Shown one piece after another: positions 13,401 through 25,779 of a DNA stretch of 64,000 nucleotides (the first letter of the stretch is position 1; each line of letters starts with the position of its first letter). The DNA is from Dastarcus helophoroides (taxonomy: Eukaryota; Arthropoda; Insecta; Coleoptera; Bothrideridae). The DNA lies in NCBI GenBank assembly GCA_028583605.1, contig CM053336.1, positions 27,386,312-27,450,311 on the forward strand, read 5' to 3'. The translations under genes and the position numbers were made by a program. The notes under the pieces were generated by a model that was not told where the DNA came from, ran no database searches, and saw only the letters and a program-made list of their open reading frames with translations.

Positions 13401-15364
13401 AGAGCCGAAATTTTTAAAAAGATTTCCATTTTTAGATTCTAGAAACGTCCAGAGCCAACATTTCGAAATTTAAAACTTAAAAGATGAAAATTGTTAATAA
13501 AAGTCGAATTTATGAAAGGATCGTAATTCTTAGAAAATGGGGGGATTTTGAAAAAAGCCGGAGATTTTAAAAAATGTTTAGATTTTCAATAAAGGTTCAA
13601 ATTCTTAAATAAAGAATTTTTTAAAGCTACATTTTTAAAAAACTAAACGTTCAAAAGGTTGAAATATAAAGAAAGAGTCAAATTTTCAAAAAAATATAGC
13701 GATTTTCAAATATGCAACATTTCTAAACTCTCCGTTTTAAAAAAATCAGTATTTTCAAAAAATCGAAATTTTGAAATAAGTCTTAAATTTTTAGAATAAA
13801 TTCGTAATTCTTCGACGAAGTCGAAATTTTTAACGAACTTCGATATTTCAAAAAAAAACAAAACTTCAAGAAAGTCGAAATTTTGAATAGCCGAAATTTT
13901 GATGGAAGCTAAAATTGTCATGAAAAATGAAATTTTCAAAAACAATCAACAATTTTTTAAAAAGTCAAAATTTTTGAAAAAGAAAAGTGTCAAATTTCCC
14001 AAAAAGAAAATCCAAATTCTCAAAAATTGGAAGTTTTCAAGAAATTCTAAATTAAGAAAAAGTCGAATTTTGAAAATAGATAGTTTGAAAGAGTCTAATT
14101 CTGAAAAGAAAAGAAAACTTGAGATAAGCTAAAATCTTGAAAAAAGGTCAAATTTTAAATGAGAAGAATTTTCAGGACTCGAAATTGTGAGATTAATTTT
14201 GAAAAATTGTTTGTCAAAACTTTACTTTTTTTTCGTCAAAATTTAAACTTTTTCAAAAATGTTGTCTTTTTTCTTGAAATTTGGATACTCTATTGAGATT
14301 TTAAATAAGTATTGAAAATAAAAAAAAATTATATTCAAATTAACCCCTTTTGGGTTGGAATCTATTTTCTGCTAACATTTTGAGCGAAAATTTAAAATTT
14401 TTAATGGAAATGTAAATTTTAAGAATAAAAGTAAAAAATTGCACAAAATTTGAATTATTTCTAAAGTTAAATTTTCTATGCAAAAATTTAAATTTTATGA
14501 TGAACAACAAATTTCCAATTTTAAAGACAAAATTTTGTGAAATTTCTGAATAAATTTAACATTTTTAGAACAGATTTTTGACACAAAAGTTCAAGGAGCA
14601 AAGGGTCGAACTTGCAAAGGACCAAACTTTCAGGTTTATACCATAGGTTTAGAGAAAGCAATTACCTAATATTTAAGGGAACACATAATTTTGACTTCTA
14701 AATTCTAAACAAATCAGTTTTGAGGCTAAAGTCGAAATCCAGAGAAAAAAATCAAAATTTTCAGAATAAAAATTACTATTTTGACGTAAACAAAATCGTT
14801 ACAACTTTAAATTATACATTTTTTAACATGTCACAATTTCAAATTTATTGTAAAAATTTCGAACCCAATTAAATTTGAAACTGCGAGATTCTATCGAAAA
14901 TTTTGAGAAAAAATCGTATCCTGAAATTTTTGGAAGATTTAGAAATTCGGCAGAAAGAATTTAAATTTGGGATCTGAGCGAAAGATTTTAACAAAGAATG
15001 TCAGATTATTTGTGCTTAATGAATTCTCTTAATTTTCTAAAGAAATATTTCTCTCAGATCTGTGTCCAGCAAATTTAAACAAGTTGAAACAAACAGGTTC
15101 ACCTTTATTTTGTTGTATTAGGTTTAAGAACACTTGAAAATCACAAACTTGAAATTTTGTCGATTTATTTGTTGACCTACTGTAATAAATAGTTGAGGTC
15201 AATTGTTGTTTGAATTTGATAACACTTCCCTGTCGACTCTATGAACTGGGGTTATAATTTATTGAAATAAAATAATTTTAAACACAACGTAGACAAATTG
15301 GGTCCAAAAATCGAAAGTAAATTATTCTCGAAAATTTTTAAAGTTGAGCAAAATTCGACAATTT
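10463..15364. repeat. Satellite-like block, mainly A-strand orientation
   Basis: Mostly the complement of the first block (AAAAAGTCGAAATTT words) from about 11300 to 14200, with mixed or T-rich flanks. No coding exon or RNA gene could be supported. It probably forms intron sequence of the gene starting at 10219, if that gene continues to the right. Near 11210-11275 is the 3' part of the dispersed ~105 bp repeat, sharing an extra 3' extension (AAGATAACCAAGGAC) with the copy at 47965. Confidence 0.75.
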
Positions 15365-16148
15365 TGAAAAACTATATACAATCACTGGTTATGGTCGCAA
15401 ACAACCGGCCGGCTGGTCGTTCATCACAGTACTGATGCGGGAATAACAAGCAAAGAACCAGGGAATGCATTTTACGTAAACCTGGGATCTTTGGCCAGCG
15501 TATTTCAGGCAGAAGTTACTGCAATTATAGCCTGTGCTAAAGCAATGATCAAGAGGTCTTATAAAAATAAGAGAATCGTGATCTACAGCGACAGCCAAGC
15601 AACACTAAAAGCGCTGAGAGCTTATGAAATAAGCTCTAGTATGGTCAAATATTGTGTTGACAAGCTAAAAAACTTGGCACAGCACAATACAGTTATTCTT
15701 CGATAGGTTAAGGCCCATCGGGGAATTGAAGGAAATGAATGAGCAGACCTTCTAGCCAAAAGGGGAGTCGAGTTTTCTCTAGTAGCGCCGGAACCTACTT
15801 GTCCCCTTGCCCACAAAGCGGCAAAAGAAGTAATAAAGGAACTACTAAGAAAAGAACATCTTACAACAATTGGCGTAAAAGAAAATTCTACTGTAGAATG
15901 TGTGGAGAGAAAAAAGAGACTCCTTTACACATATTATGCGAATGTCCGGCTCTGGCAAGGGATAGACATTCCAGCTTTGTGAATGCTCTGACTGAACCAA
16001 AGGCAATAGTGGAAACACCCATAAAGGAGGTTCTGAAATTTTTCAAAAGAAAGGGCCTATTATGAGATAATCGTGGGGGGAGGCACAATAAGCGATAATT
16101 GCAGTGCTGCAGGGATGATCGACCCCATAGTAATAATAATCGTCCGCA
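15365..16148 (+). pseudogene. 5'-truncated non-LTR retrotransposon (RNase H and Cys/His end)
   Basis: The reading frame encodes the end of a LINE-type pol protein. RNase H motifs are visible at about 15500-15760: FQAEVTAI, IYSDSQATLKAL, then a VKAHRGIEGNE box. Two expected tryptophans in that box are stop codons (TAG near 15703, TGA near 15738). A later frame (about 15880-16065) has the terminal Cys/His motif CRMCGEKKETPLHILCECPA and a short tail ending at TGA. A 3' untranslated piece then ends in TAATAATAAT. RNase H plus this Cys/His tail is typical of I/R1/LOA-type elements that keep RNase H. The 5' part (endonuclease and RT) is absent, as in normal 5' truncation. Confidence 0.8.
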
Positions 16149-16149
16149 A

Positions 16150-17807
16150 ATAGGTTTAGGAAGCAGTCGCCACCTGTGCACTGATCGATGTCATTAATGT
16201 ACAAAATAAACAACAGTGGTAACGAAGGCTTCCACGGCCAGAGTCAGTACAGGATATACTTCTTTCAGGATTGGACCATGTTAATGAACTACTAAAAGTG
16301 TTCGACGTTTTACCCACCATCATAGGGGGCTTCTTCAGTAACAAAGACAAGAAAAAATTAATGAAAAGAGGAATATGAGGGAATATGCAAAAATGAAAGG
16401 ATGAAAAGGCCGATTTCACAACATCAGAGCACGGTAACTCAGTATGTCCACCACACCAGAGGCGAAACTCTTCTGAATTGAAAATTGGTACAAAGGATAA
16501 GAAAGTTTAGACAGAAGAGCACGATAACCCAGTATGTCCACCATACCAGAGGCGAAACTCTTCCCTCATATTCCTCTTTTCATTTATTTCTTCTTTTCTT
16601 TGTTCCTGAAGAAGCTCCCTACGATGGTAAGCGAAAAGTCAAACACTTTTAGTAGTTCTTTGACACGGTCCAATCCCGAAAGAAGTATAAACAACAGTGG
16701 GCCTAATATCGACCCCTAAATTGTTAGTTGCACTTGTCGAAACATAATTATTAATCCGAGTAACCTGAGATCTGGATGCTAAACCACTGGAGTGCGGGAT
16801 CGCCAAAACCAATAAGTCGCAGTTTTTCAAGAAGGAGTTTTCTGTTAATAGTTTTAAAAGCAAGGCGTAAATCCAAGAATACAGCTAAAACTAAATGGCG
16901 AGGATTGTCTAATCATTTCTTCCCTTCGGAGACGGTTAGCTGCAGTGCGCTTTCACAGGAGTGTCCTTGTCGAAATCCTCACTGATTTGGGATGAGAACA
17001 TTACTGTTTTTAATGAATTGCAGCATCTGATTATACACAATTCTTTACAACACATTTTCTAAGTACGGTAGGGAATTAATTGGTCTATAATTAGATGGAT
17101 CATTGGAACTGATAATTTTTGGTATTGGCGTAATGACAGATTCTTTCCATTTCTTTGGAAAAAAGTTTGAGGTTACAGATTTATTGATAATTTCAATAAT
17201 TTTGAGCAAAAACAATTATTGCCCATTGAAATAATTTTATTATTAATTGCATCAATCAATGTTCCTTATTTAATACCTTTAAGAACTTTTTTGCCTTCCT
17301 CGGGTGTAACTGGCTCAATTGAAAATTGGTCATTCATGCTATTGAACACATTATACGGATATTCGTCTCTCCCATCCGATTTCACTAATGCAATAATACT
17401 TTTACTTACAAAGACATTGTAGTTTTCGGCTACTGTTGCCTCGTCTTGGTATATAATGTCATTAAATTTCATTTTTGCTGGATGTGACATTTGCGTGGCA
17501 CCGATAGTTTCTTTAATATTTCTTCAGATATGTTTAGAGTCGGTGGTGTTCTCAATTTTTCTTAAATAATACTTTTTCTTTTTAGGCTGGATAGTGCTTG
17601 TAACTTTGTCTTAACTTTTTCTGTAGTGCTCTCAGTCATAACCAGTGTTTTTTACACAAAATATTCGATAGAGATCATCTCTAAATCTTATGAGGTCTCT
17701 TGTTTCACCATCGTACTATTTATTGTTATTCTGAGACATTTTCATTAATTTAATAGGTGCTATTTCATCTAGGACAGATATAACGTTATTATATAAGCAG
17801 TCCATCA
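16150..17807 (-). pseudogene. LINE B ORF2, RT region
   Basis: From about 17800 leftward the minus strand encodes the linker after the endonuclease (LDEIAPIKLMK near 17760), a helical stretch at 17490-17266 (TPEEGKKVLKGIK at its end) and RT blocks. These include NYRPIN near 17080, GFRQGHSCESALQ near 16960, a degraded LAVFLDLRLAF block near 16890, PLLFILYINDI near 16200 and FADD near 16160. Several frames and stops are needed to follow it. The interval 16240-16690 between the PLLF and FADD blocks is scrambled by a fold-back duplication. Confidence 0.7.
16240..16690. repeat. Fold-back (inverted repeat) inside LINE B RT
   Basis: The segment 16240-16386 is matched in reverse complement by 16561-16690. 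Shared landmarks are TCCCTCATATTCCTCTTTTC and CACTTTTAGTAG on opposite strands. The loop holds a ~55 bp direct repeat (16422-16476 and 16514-16568) sharing CAGTATGTCCACCA and CCAGAGGCGAAACTCTTC. Arms are diverged, so the rearrangement is old. It could have arisen by twin priming or template switching during LINE insertion. Confidence 0.7.
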
Positions 17808-17810
17808 GTA

Positions 17811-17830
17811 GTAAGTAAGTAAGTAAGTAA
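17811..17830 (-). repeat. LINE A 3' tail, (TTAC)5
   Basis: Five GTAA units on the plus strand mark the 3' end of LINE A and the junction with the older LINE B sequence. Short tandem 3' tails in place of poly(A) are common in the Jockey/CR1/I-like groups. Confidence 0.7.
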
Positions 17831-18025
17831 ATATTTTATTTAGTAAAAGATCTAATACATTACTCATGAATTTAATTAAATAAACAATAATTTGTAAATT
17901 GTACATACATAACAATAAAATTTAAAAGACACATTAAAACTTAACATCTAAATTACAAATAATTTATTTAAAAGCATGATTAAAACGATTTGAAGGCCTT
18001 ATAGGATGCTAGGGTAAAATATACT

Positions 18026-20855
18026 CTATGTCTGTCTAACAAGGTCTCTCATATTTTTTCCAAATACTTTAATGCTATTAGTATCTTTAAGATTTTGAGG
18101 AAGAAGATTGTACTGATTAATACCTTTATAAAACAAGCTATTCATTGTGGCATTCTTTAGAGTTGGTGGAATATAAAAGTTAAGGGCCGACCTAGTTGGA
18201 TAGAGGTGTCTATCATTTACTACAGTTAACTGATTTTTTAAATATTCCGGTAATGCATCGTTTTTCATTTTATGAATAAATATCATTGTTTGGACAAAAT
18301 AATACTTTTCAATCTTAATCCAGTTCAACAAATTTAGCATAGTCTAAATACTAGTGTATCTATTGCATTTTAATATTATTCTCATTGCTTTATTTTGTAA
18401 CTTGTGTAATCTATCAAAATTTGTGCAAGTAACATATAATTACAGAGCAGCAATAAGTAAAGTGAGGTAATATCAAAGTATTGTAAACCATTAATCTAGT
18501 CGAAGTTGTTAGATAGGGAGCTACTCGGCCTAGAAATCCAATTTTTTTGTCAATTTTCTTTGAAATATAATCTATATGACTTGTATACTTTAGTTCTCTG
18601 TCAATTGTAAAGCCTAGATATTTTATTTGGGCTACCTGCTCTACATTTTGATCATTTATTTCAATTTTTAAATTTAATTTCTTAAATATATTATACCAGT
18701 AATTGTTACTTATGAACATCCATTTAGATTTCAGTTCGTTTACTTTTAGTTTGTTACATTTAAATTTATTTGTAAACATTTTAAGTTCCTTATTCATAGT
18801 AGATATTAATTCATTAAAATCATCATGAACATAATATATTAGGGTATCATCTGCAAAGAGATGAATTCTACATTTCTTTAGAACATTTCCTACATCATTC
18901 ATATATAATATAAATAATAGCGGCCCTAATACACTTCCTTAAGGAACTCCAAAGTTATTTGTTTCCAATGAAGATTTAGTATTTCCTATTTTGGTACATT
19001 GATAGCGATTAGACAGGTAACTCTTAAACCATTTTAGCACATTTTCTTTAAATCCATATTTTTTAAGTTTCAGTAACAAAATATCTCGATCTATAGTTTC
19101 AAATGCTCTTTTTAGATCAATAAAAACTGCACATACTCCAAAGCGTTTTTTATCAATTTTATATTTCCATTCTGAAATAACATACTGCAGAGCAGTTTCG
19201 CATGAATGATTACTTCTAAATCCCGATTGGTAGGTACATAAAATGTTGTTAATGTTTATATACTTTACAACTTGATTAAAGACTACAGGATTTTCTCGCA
19301 AAAGGGCAGCATATTTATGGGTCGTAGCTCTTCAGCCCGATTTGTATGTACAACTTTAGGTATAGGTCTTATAGTTGATATTTTGAAGCATTCTGGCACA
19401 ATTCCCATCTCTAAGCTTAGGTTTATCAAATTTGCAAAAGGATATCCTAGGACATGAAACAAATTTTTTATAATAGGTAAACTTATTTCGTCAGTACTGA
19501 CATTTTTAACTTGGCTAGTTATAAGTTTATATAAGTCTTGCAACGATATTTTAGCAAAAGTTGACATTGTACGCTCATATTGCGATATAGTATTCAAGAT
19601 ATTGTTTCTATCTACGTTATTAGAATCAATGCTTATAATTAATTATAGCCTTAATACTGCCTATAGAGTATTTATTTAATACATCTGGTATTTCATCATT
19701 ATTGTTGTATAATGTTCCGTTACAACTTACCCAATTTTGGAAACTGTTAATCGTTTGATTTTTATTACCAACCATCTCCTTTAAGTGCTTCCACATTTGC
19801 TTACTGTTTTTCTTATTGTCATCGATCATTTTCTTGTAAAAATTACACTTTGCATTTCGTATCACTTTGACAAGATTATTTCTACATACTTTATAATTAT
19901 CCCAATCGCTTTCCTCTCTAGTAAAAGAATATTTTTATATGCCTTGTTTTTATTTACTACAGTTTCTTTACATTTTTTATCAAACCATGAATTTTGCTTA
20001 GATTTAACCTTAATTTCCTTTATTGGAGCCACTTTATCTAATGAAGAAATGATATTTTGTATAAAAACTTTACTAACTAAATTAACATTTGTGCTACTAT
20101 ATTCCCATTCTTTTTTAATCAATAGTTCTGTCATTTCATCAAAATTTATTTTACCCCTACTGAGCATAGTTACACATTTATTTACATGTTCATTTTGCTT
20201 TAATTTAACTTGAATTATGGAATGGTCCGTAATCATATAGTCCTGTTCTACATATACATTTAATGTGTAATCATTACTTATTACTAAATCTATTAAGGTT
20301 TTACTAATATTCGTAGTTCTCGTGAATTCTTTGACGAACTGTTTTAACCCTCTATTTTGCATATTGGATTTAAGGTTCTTTTTAACAGAATTATTTGAAC
20401 ACCAATTTATATTAAAATCTCCGACGATAATTATATTACTGCTTTTATTACTATCCAAGTAAGAGTCTAACCACTCATAAAATTTATCTAAGAATATATT
20501 TGGGTTACAGCTTGGAGATCGATAGATTGTAACTATACAGTAAGGAACGTTATTTACATAGACTTTAACAGCTAGTAGCCAGAGTTTCATATCAATTATA
20601 TATGTTTTGACGTTACTAAATTTTATGTTGTTTTTTATATATATTACCACCCCTCCAGTATGTCGACTACTTGAGTTACAGCGAAGTAAAGTGTAGTATT
20701 TTATGTTTAGTTCACTATCACATATATTTTCTATTATACATGTTTCGGTTAGGCATAGCAAATTTGGCTGATAATTATTTACATAATTTAGAATTTCATC
20801 TCTATTTTTATAAAAACTCTGAGCATTGAAGAAAGTTAAAAATATGCCATTTGTG
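18026..20855 (-). pseudogene. LINE A ORF2: endonuclease and reverse transcriptase
   Basis: Apurinic-type endonuclease motifs are intact in a ~300-codon stretch (20761-19862): LCLTET, TGGVVIYI, VGDFNINW, SKTLIDLVIS and ITDHSII. After a frameshift near 19915 the linker continues (19865-19626). RT then follows in further frames: RPINMLPFCEKIL (to 19283), YQSGFRSNHSCETAL and AVFIDLKRAFETID (19301-18939), a GVPQGS box in which the Gln is a TAA stop (near 18940), the catalytic FADD (about 18850) and YLGFTID (18414-18902). The C-terminal domain ends at 18026. No RNase H domain is seen, as expected for Jockey/CR1 types. At least five disabling changes make it a pseudogene, though protein similarity is still easy to read. 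Confidence 0.85.
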
Positions 20856-20866
20856 TTTAGTAATTG

Positions 20867-21610
20867 CTATATGGCGTATGCAGTTTCCTTTTTAATGGAT
20901 TCAATAATCTTAATATAACACTCACATCTCCTATCAGTAGCCGCGTGACTAGAGTCTAAAGTAAGATTGAATTTTTTATTTGCCTTTACACAATTTATAC
21001 ATTTCGCTTCTTCATTCCTACAATTAACTCTTGTATGACTCTCGGCACAAAAAACACATGTAACATTTTCATTGCAGTTTTTTGCTTCATGACCATATCC
21101 CGCACATTTAAAACATCTTCTTACGCTAAAATGTTCAAACATCCTACAATTCCTCCATCCTACATGCAGATTTTGCTCTTCTTTGGACATTAAATATGCA
21201 AAAGTAGTTGGATCTGTTTCAACAATTATATTAAAATTTCCTTTATTAATTTTGGTACATGCAATAGCTTCAAATATAAAATGATCAGCTCTGAGAATTT
21301 TGTTTTGTTTAATAATTTTTTCAGTTATTTCATCCTTGTTATTCTTGAATTCCTCTTCATCTATTTCAACAATAATGACCCTTGGATTAACCCTTTTTGG
21401 TACTTCTACTTTGTACTGTTTTCCCATTTTGTGTTCAATATTTTCTCTTAGTGTGTTAAGGGCACCTGAGTCGGAGCATTTTACTATAACACCACCTTCA
21501 CTTACATTCTTTCCTATATTTACTCCTACTTGTAACTCTGTTGGATTTATATTTGCTCTTAGATCTATACATACTTGATGATCATTCAGCCTATTTTTTC
21601 TAAGCAATTT
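20867..21610 (-). pseudogene. LINE A ORF1 (gag-like, zinc knuckles), 5'-truncated
   Basis: The frame ends at 20867, just before the endonuclease frame of ORF2 begins. It contains a gag-like domain followed by three Cys/His knuckle-like motifs: CFKCAGYGHEAKNC, CVFCAESHTRVNC and a looser C-x2-C...C repeat. Such ORF1 proteins bind element RNA. The frame runs without a stop into LINE B endonuclease sequence as far as 22051. That long frame is a junction artefact of nested insertion, not a natural endonuclease-gag fusion. The N-terminal part is missing. Confidence 0.8.
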
Positions 21611-22330
21611 ACCTTGAAATGCAGCATTATCGATACTTTTGAGATTTCTTACATATTTATTTTTTTCATATGATATAATAGTGTTATAAAGTTTCATTTT
21701 ACGATGTATTTGTATGATATTATGATCAGAAAACTTATGAGAATCTAACACTAATGCAGAAATAGCATGCAGGTTTGTAAATACCAAATCAATTTTAGTT
21801 TTTGATGTGGCAGTGACTCTTGTGCATGCTTTCACTATTTGGTTAAGTCTATAATTGTCCATAAGAGATGTCACCTGTTTCGCATTATAATCATCATGCA
21901 ACAAAACAAAATTAAAATCACCCATCAAGATAAGTTTCAGATGGCTATAGTTGTCCATTAGTTGGTTCAATATATTGCACAAATCTGACCTGTTTGAAGA
22001 GGGAGATCTGTATAAGCATATAATAACAAGGCTTATATTGTCAATTATCAATATTATACCTAGATACCCAGATTTAATTATTAATATTTGTATTAATGAT
22101 GATTATAAAAATGATAGATTTAAAGATATAGAATATTACACCACCGGTAGAACGACTGTGTCAGTCACATCTAATTAAAGGGTAGTTACTTACTTATGAT
22201 ATATACATATACGTACATTAGTCTCAGTAAGAGCAAGGCAGGCAACATTGTTGTCCATAATAAATTCTGAGACTTCATCGATTTTCGGCAAGAGACTTTG
22301 TATATTAACTATGTAAATGGTGTTGTCTAT
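21610..22330 (-). pseudogene. LINE B endonuclease domain
   Basis: Endonuclease motifs appear in order on the minus strand: CLALTET near 22235, STGGVIFYI near 22140, LYRSPSSNRSDL near 22010, MGDFNFVLL near 21925, SKTKIDLVFTN near 21800 and SDHNIIQI near 21720. Stops and a small insertion or duplication around 22040-22200 break the frame. The remainder of the domain and the RT are displaced to below 17807 by LINE A. Confidence 0.75.
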
Positions 22331-22333
22331 TTG

Positions 22334-22953
22334 CTATGCTTCATAGTTTACTATTCTCCTGATTATATCTACAATTGCTTGGTATGATGAACAATTTGGA
22401 TCCCATAAGTTATGATCCGCAACAAAATGGGTACCGTATTGTTTATTTTTACTTACACAGTTTATATATTTGACCTGTTCTCTTGTAGACGTATCTGAGT
22501 CGTGCTCTTCAGCACAAAATCCACATATCTCTTTATTTTTACAACTGCTACTTTTGTGTCCATATCGTTTACACTTGAAACATTTAATGATGTTATATGT
22601 CTCACTAAATTTGCATTTATTAAAGCCAACATTTAGATGATCAAGGTGTTTAATTTTTGCAAATGTTATTGGATCAACTTCAATACCCAAGCTAAATACA
22701 TTTTTTATTGTTTTTGTTTTATAAATTAATTTAAAGCAAAAATTTTTTACTGTAGAGTCTAACTCATTTTGTTTTTTTATCATGCTTATTAAGGTATCAT
22801 TATCAGGTTCACAATCATTTTTGATATTTCTTACTTTAATTTGTGGTAATTTCTGTTTTGGTTAACGAATTTCAAAATCATGTTCAAACTTCTGTTTGAT
22901 TGCAGTACACATCTTCTTCAATTTTTGTTTATCTACGCTTTGTAGGATTAACG
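22334..22953 (-). pseudogene. LINE B ORF1, C-terminal part with zinc knuckles
   Basis: About 150 codons to a TAG/TGA-free end at 22334 contain a knuckle CFKCKRYGHKSSSC and a second CGFCAEEHD-type motif, matching the layout of LINE A ORF1 at lower identity. Sequence up to 22953 continues the domain upstream after an in-frame stop near 22862. The frame resumes on the other side of the pogo-type insertion (26384 onward). One TA of the duplicated target must be removed for it to read through. Confidence 0.7.
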
Positions 22954-22968
22954 TAGGGTAAGACATAC

Positions 22969-23211
22969 AGTTGTTGGCCTTTTAAGGATTTTGCTTATTT
23001 GTTATTGAGGTAAACGCTCTTCAATGAAGTGAATTGGATTAATATTTTCAGCAAAAGAAAGCTGAAATCCTATTCTTTCATTTAGTTCTACCTAATTCTG
23101 GTTAACTCCTAAAATATTTTGGGTATTTTCATTAATAATGTAGATGGGTAAATATTACAATCATTGGCCCTCTAATTTAGTTGCTGGCCAGTGAATATAC
23201 AGTTGTTGGCC
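22969..23211. repeat. pogo-1 left subterminal repeats
   Basis: GTTGTTGGCC or close variants at 22970-22979, 23163-23169 (ATTGGCC), 23180-23189 (GTTGCTGGCC) and 23202-23211. They match the repeats at the right end and are the likely binding sites for the transposase HTH domains. Binding is inference; recurrence is seen directly. Confidence 0.75.
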
Positions 23212-23391
23212 ACCGCTGCTATACTAATGAAATTATGTGTTTTTGCAATTTTCTATTTTATAAAATTAAAAAAACACTCCTGAGAAACTCTATAATATTT
23301 ATTTTGCGATATATGTTAATATAAAGGTATAAATACAAAAATACATACATAACTTTTCAGTTACTAATCAAGTACTAAAGCAAATTAATAG

Positions 23392-25769
23392 TTATTTTTT
23401 CTTTAGACATGAAAGGCATTCAAATGTCTGTCCGTTCGATTTGTGCAAATTAAATTTCTTGAGGCATTTAAAATGGTACACTCTAATGCAGGAAACGCAT
23501 CTTACACCCTTTTGATTTTGTGTAAGATTAGAAGTGCAACTGTAACATATACCATTATTGAGAAAAATATTTTTACTAGAACTTAATTCGAGAAAATCTG
23601 TTTCTTGCGACGTTTCATTTTTTTTACTGAACAAGACATCAGAAATTATATTAATTTTACTGGAATCCACGGAAGACTCGGGAAACAACGATTTTGTCAC
23701 ATTTCGCAATTTTTCATCTTGTAATGAAAATCTAGTTTCCTCGGGAGAATATTTAGAAAATGGTGTAATTAAATTAGGAACAAATAAACATTTGTTATCT
23801 ACTAATACTTTGGTTGATTCAGCAATGAATTTGTTTAACGATTTGGTTTTAATCTGTTGTTTCTTTATTTGATTTGTATTTTTGATTTTAATTTGTTCCT
23901 TTTTTATTTTATTTTCTAGTCGTATTTGTTTTCTGCTCTCTTTCTGCTTTATCGTTTCTTCTCGATCTGTCTTTAGTCTTTTCTACTGTGTAGACGTTAA
24001 CACAAATGGGTCACGTTTAGTTTGCCTTTTTCCTTTTCTCCGAGGTGTCAGGGGCCATTGCAGAATATTTTTCAAGGACTGATTTTTATTGACGGGCACT
24101 TCAGATAGTACGTTTCTCTTTAAATTGCAATTGCTTTCAAGGAACTCGCTTTCAATATTATTTATCTCTAAATTGTTCTCATTAGTTGTAATTATTGGAA
24201 TGTCTTCTATATTTATGATTTGACATTTTTCATCTACATTGGCTATAGATGAGCAATCTTCAATAATTGTATCTGCAATATAAAAGTGTGTCTTAGTGGT
24301 ACTGCTTGACTCCAAGGTAATAGAGTCACAAACTCCATTTGAAAATATTTGTTTACTTTCAGTTTCCTTTGTAGTAATTATAGCTGTTGTCTCTTCTTTA
24401 TTAGGATTTGTTTGGGCATATTTTACTGCTTGGTATTGATTTAATAAGTTGTGAAGAATATCATTCTCTCTACTAGAATTATCATTTATAGAACTAATTT
24501 CTTTTAGTTTCTCGTGACCTATAATTTTTACAAATGTATCGTAAGATAAGGCGTCGTTTCCTGAATTAATATGTTCTGTCAAATTTGTATTTTGGCTTTC
24601 ACAGTCAGTGTTATCTCGACCAATACATTTGGAAAAATCTACCGCATTTACGTTCCAAGGACAGATGCCACAAGCTCTAAAGCCATTTACAATACCAATG
24701 GGGTTATTTCCATTTGTTATAGCCTTTAGTAATATTGGAGCAAAATTTTCCTTGGTAAGGCAATGAGTAGGATTTTCTCTTCTTCATTCGGCTACGTCTG
24801 CTGGCTGAAGTATACGAGTGGCATTTGGATAAAGGCAAATTAACACTATTTGTAATTCGCTGCATAAGTTGCTAAGCTGTAAAGTTAAGTGTGTACTGTG
24901 ACCGTCAAGAAAAAGAATAATAGGAAATTTTGTTTTCGCTTTTACCAAAGATGGATAAAGTACATTTGAAACATATTCATAAAAGGTTTCTGCTTTCATC
25001 CAGCAGGTATCTGTTGCGCCAATTCCCCATTCCTCTGGAACTGACTGAATAATGTAATTTGGAAGCCGCTTATAAGGGTAAATAATCATTGGGGGTGTTG
25101 TTCGTCCGGAAGCAGAGAATGTAAACATTGCTGTTATGGTCGCTTTTGAAGGAGCATTTTCGACTTCATAAACATTATGAGAGCCTTTGGGAGCTAACAC
25201 TTTGGAATTTTTAGGACACAATTGAAAGTTAGTTTCATCACCATTAAACACTCTTGATGGATCTTTTAGAATGTCCATATACCCTTTGTCATTTAAATAT
25301 CTTTCTATTTCTGAAAACCATTTTTTATATCTTTTGAAGATATGTTAGAGCTAGCATTTGTAACGAGTTCTGCAGTACGAGATGATAGTTCTGGGTGACG
25401 TCTTAAAAAGGACTTATACCACATATTGCCTGGAAAGTTATTTTTAAAAGGGTTTTTTCTTGGACTTTCGTCTAAGAAATGCTTAACAGAATGCAACACA
25501 TCTTCTTTCCTCCTTGGAAACCCCTTCCTCTGACATTCGAAGATCCATTGAACTAAAGTTAATTCCTCAGACTTATTAAGAATCGGAGAGGGTCCATGGC
25601 CAGTCTTCACAAACTTGTTACTCCTTCTAAATTGCAGAGTTGCACGAGGTATTTGAAATTTTCTGGAAGCCTCTCGAATGCACATTCCATTACCTATTTC
25701 CCTTAAAGCATTTTGAATATCCTCTTCACTATATTTACAAGCCATTATAAGATTCTGCGAAAGAAACAT
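23392..25769 (-). pseudogene. pogo-type transposase with C-terminal PHD-like finger
   Basis: The ATG nearest the HTH gives MACKYSEEDIQNALREI. A Psq-type helix-turn-helix follows (IREASRKFQIPRATLQFR), then a CENP-B-type HTH region and a DDE_1 catalytic domain. Likely acidic residues lie in FNGDETNF (about 25235), LFLDGHSTH (about 24890) and LQPADVA (about 24800). After the third motif about 20 family-typical residues are missing and a TGA follows (24784). The same frame then continues through FRACGICPWN, a low-complexity linker, a TAG (23983), a Lys-rich coiled stretch and a C4HC3 PHD-like finger (C-x2-C..C-x2-C-x4-H-x2-C..C-x2-C) that ends at 23392. A one-base slip in an A-run near 25325 shifts the frame between the HTH and DDE parts. 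Full length would be about 790 residues. It is defective by one frameshift, two stops and an internal deletion. Confidence 0.88.
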
Positions 25770-25779
25770 CTATTATATA

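Larger units (their letters stand above)
17808..21610 (-). mobile_element. LINE A, Jockey/CR1-group, nested in LINE B
   Basis: Minus-strand LINE with gag-like ORF1 end (about 21610-20867), endonuclease (20850-19900) and RT (19865-18026). It ends in an untranslated stretch and a (TTAC)n tail, which on the plus strand is GTAAGTAAGTAAGTAAGTAA at 17811-17830. The surrounding LINE B endonuclease and RT-linker sequences resume on either side, so LINE A inserted into LINE B. The 5' end lies inside ORF1 (5' truncation). I could not identify a clear target-site duplication, so the 5' boundary (about 21590-21640) is approximate. Confidence 0.75.

Noticed and set aside
15389..15598. Minus-strand frame opposite the RNase H fragment
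   Set aside because: It is the shadow of the plus-strand RNase H coding sequence, which carries recognisable motifs.
17811..17830. CRISPR-like or regulatory repeat (GTAA)5
   Set aside because: No spacers; it is a LINE 3' tail.
17800..21640. Target-site duplication for LINE A
   Set aside because: Weak matches (CTGAATG against CTGATGG) are not convincing, and the 5' boundary is uncertain.
20867..22051. A single long frame joining an endonuclease to a gag-like zinc-knuckle protein
   Set aside because: The order is reversed for a LINE, and the endonuclease half matches LINE B while the gag half leads into LINE A ORF2. It is a nested-insertion junction.
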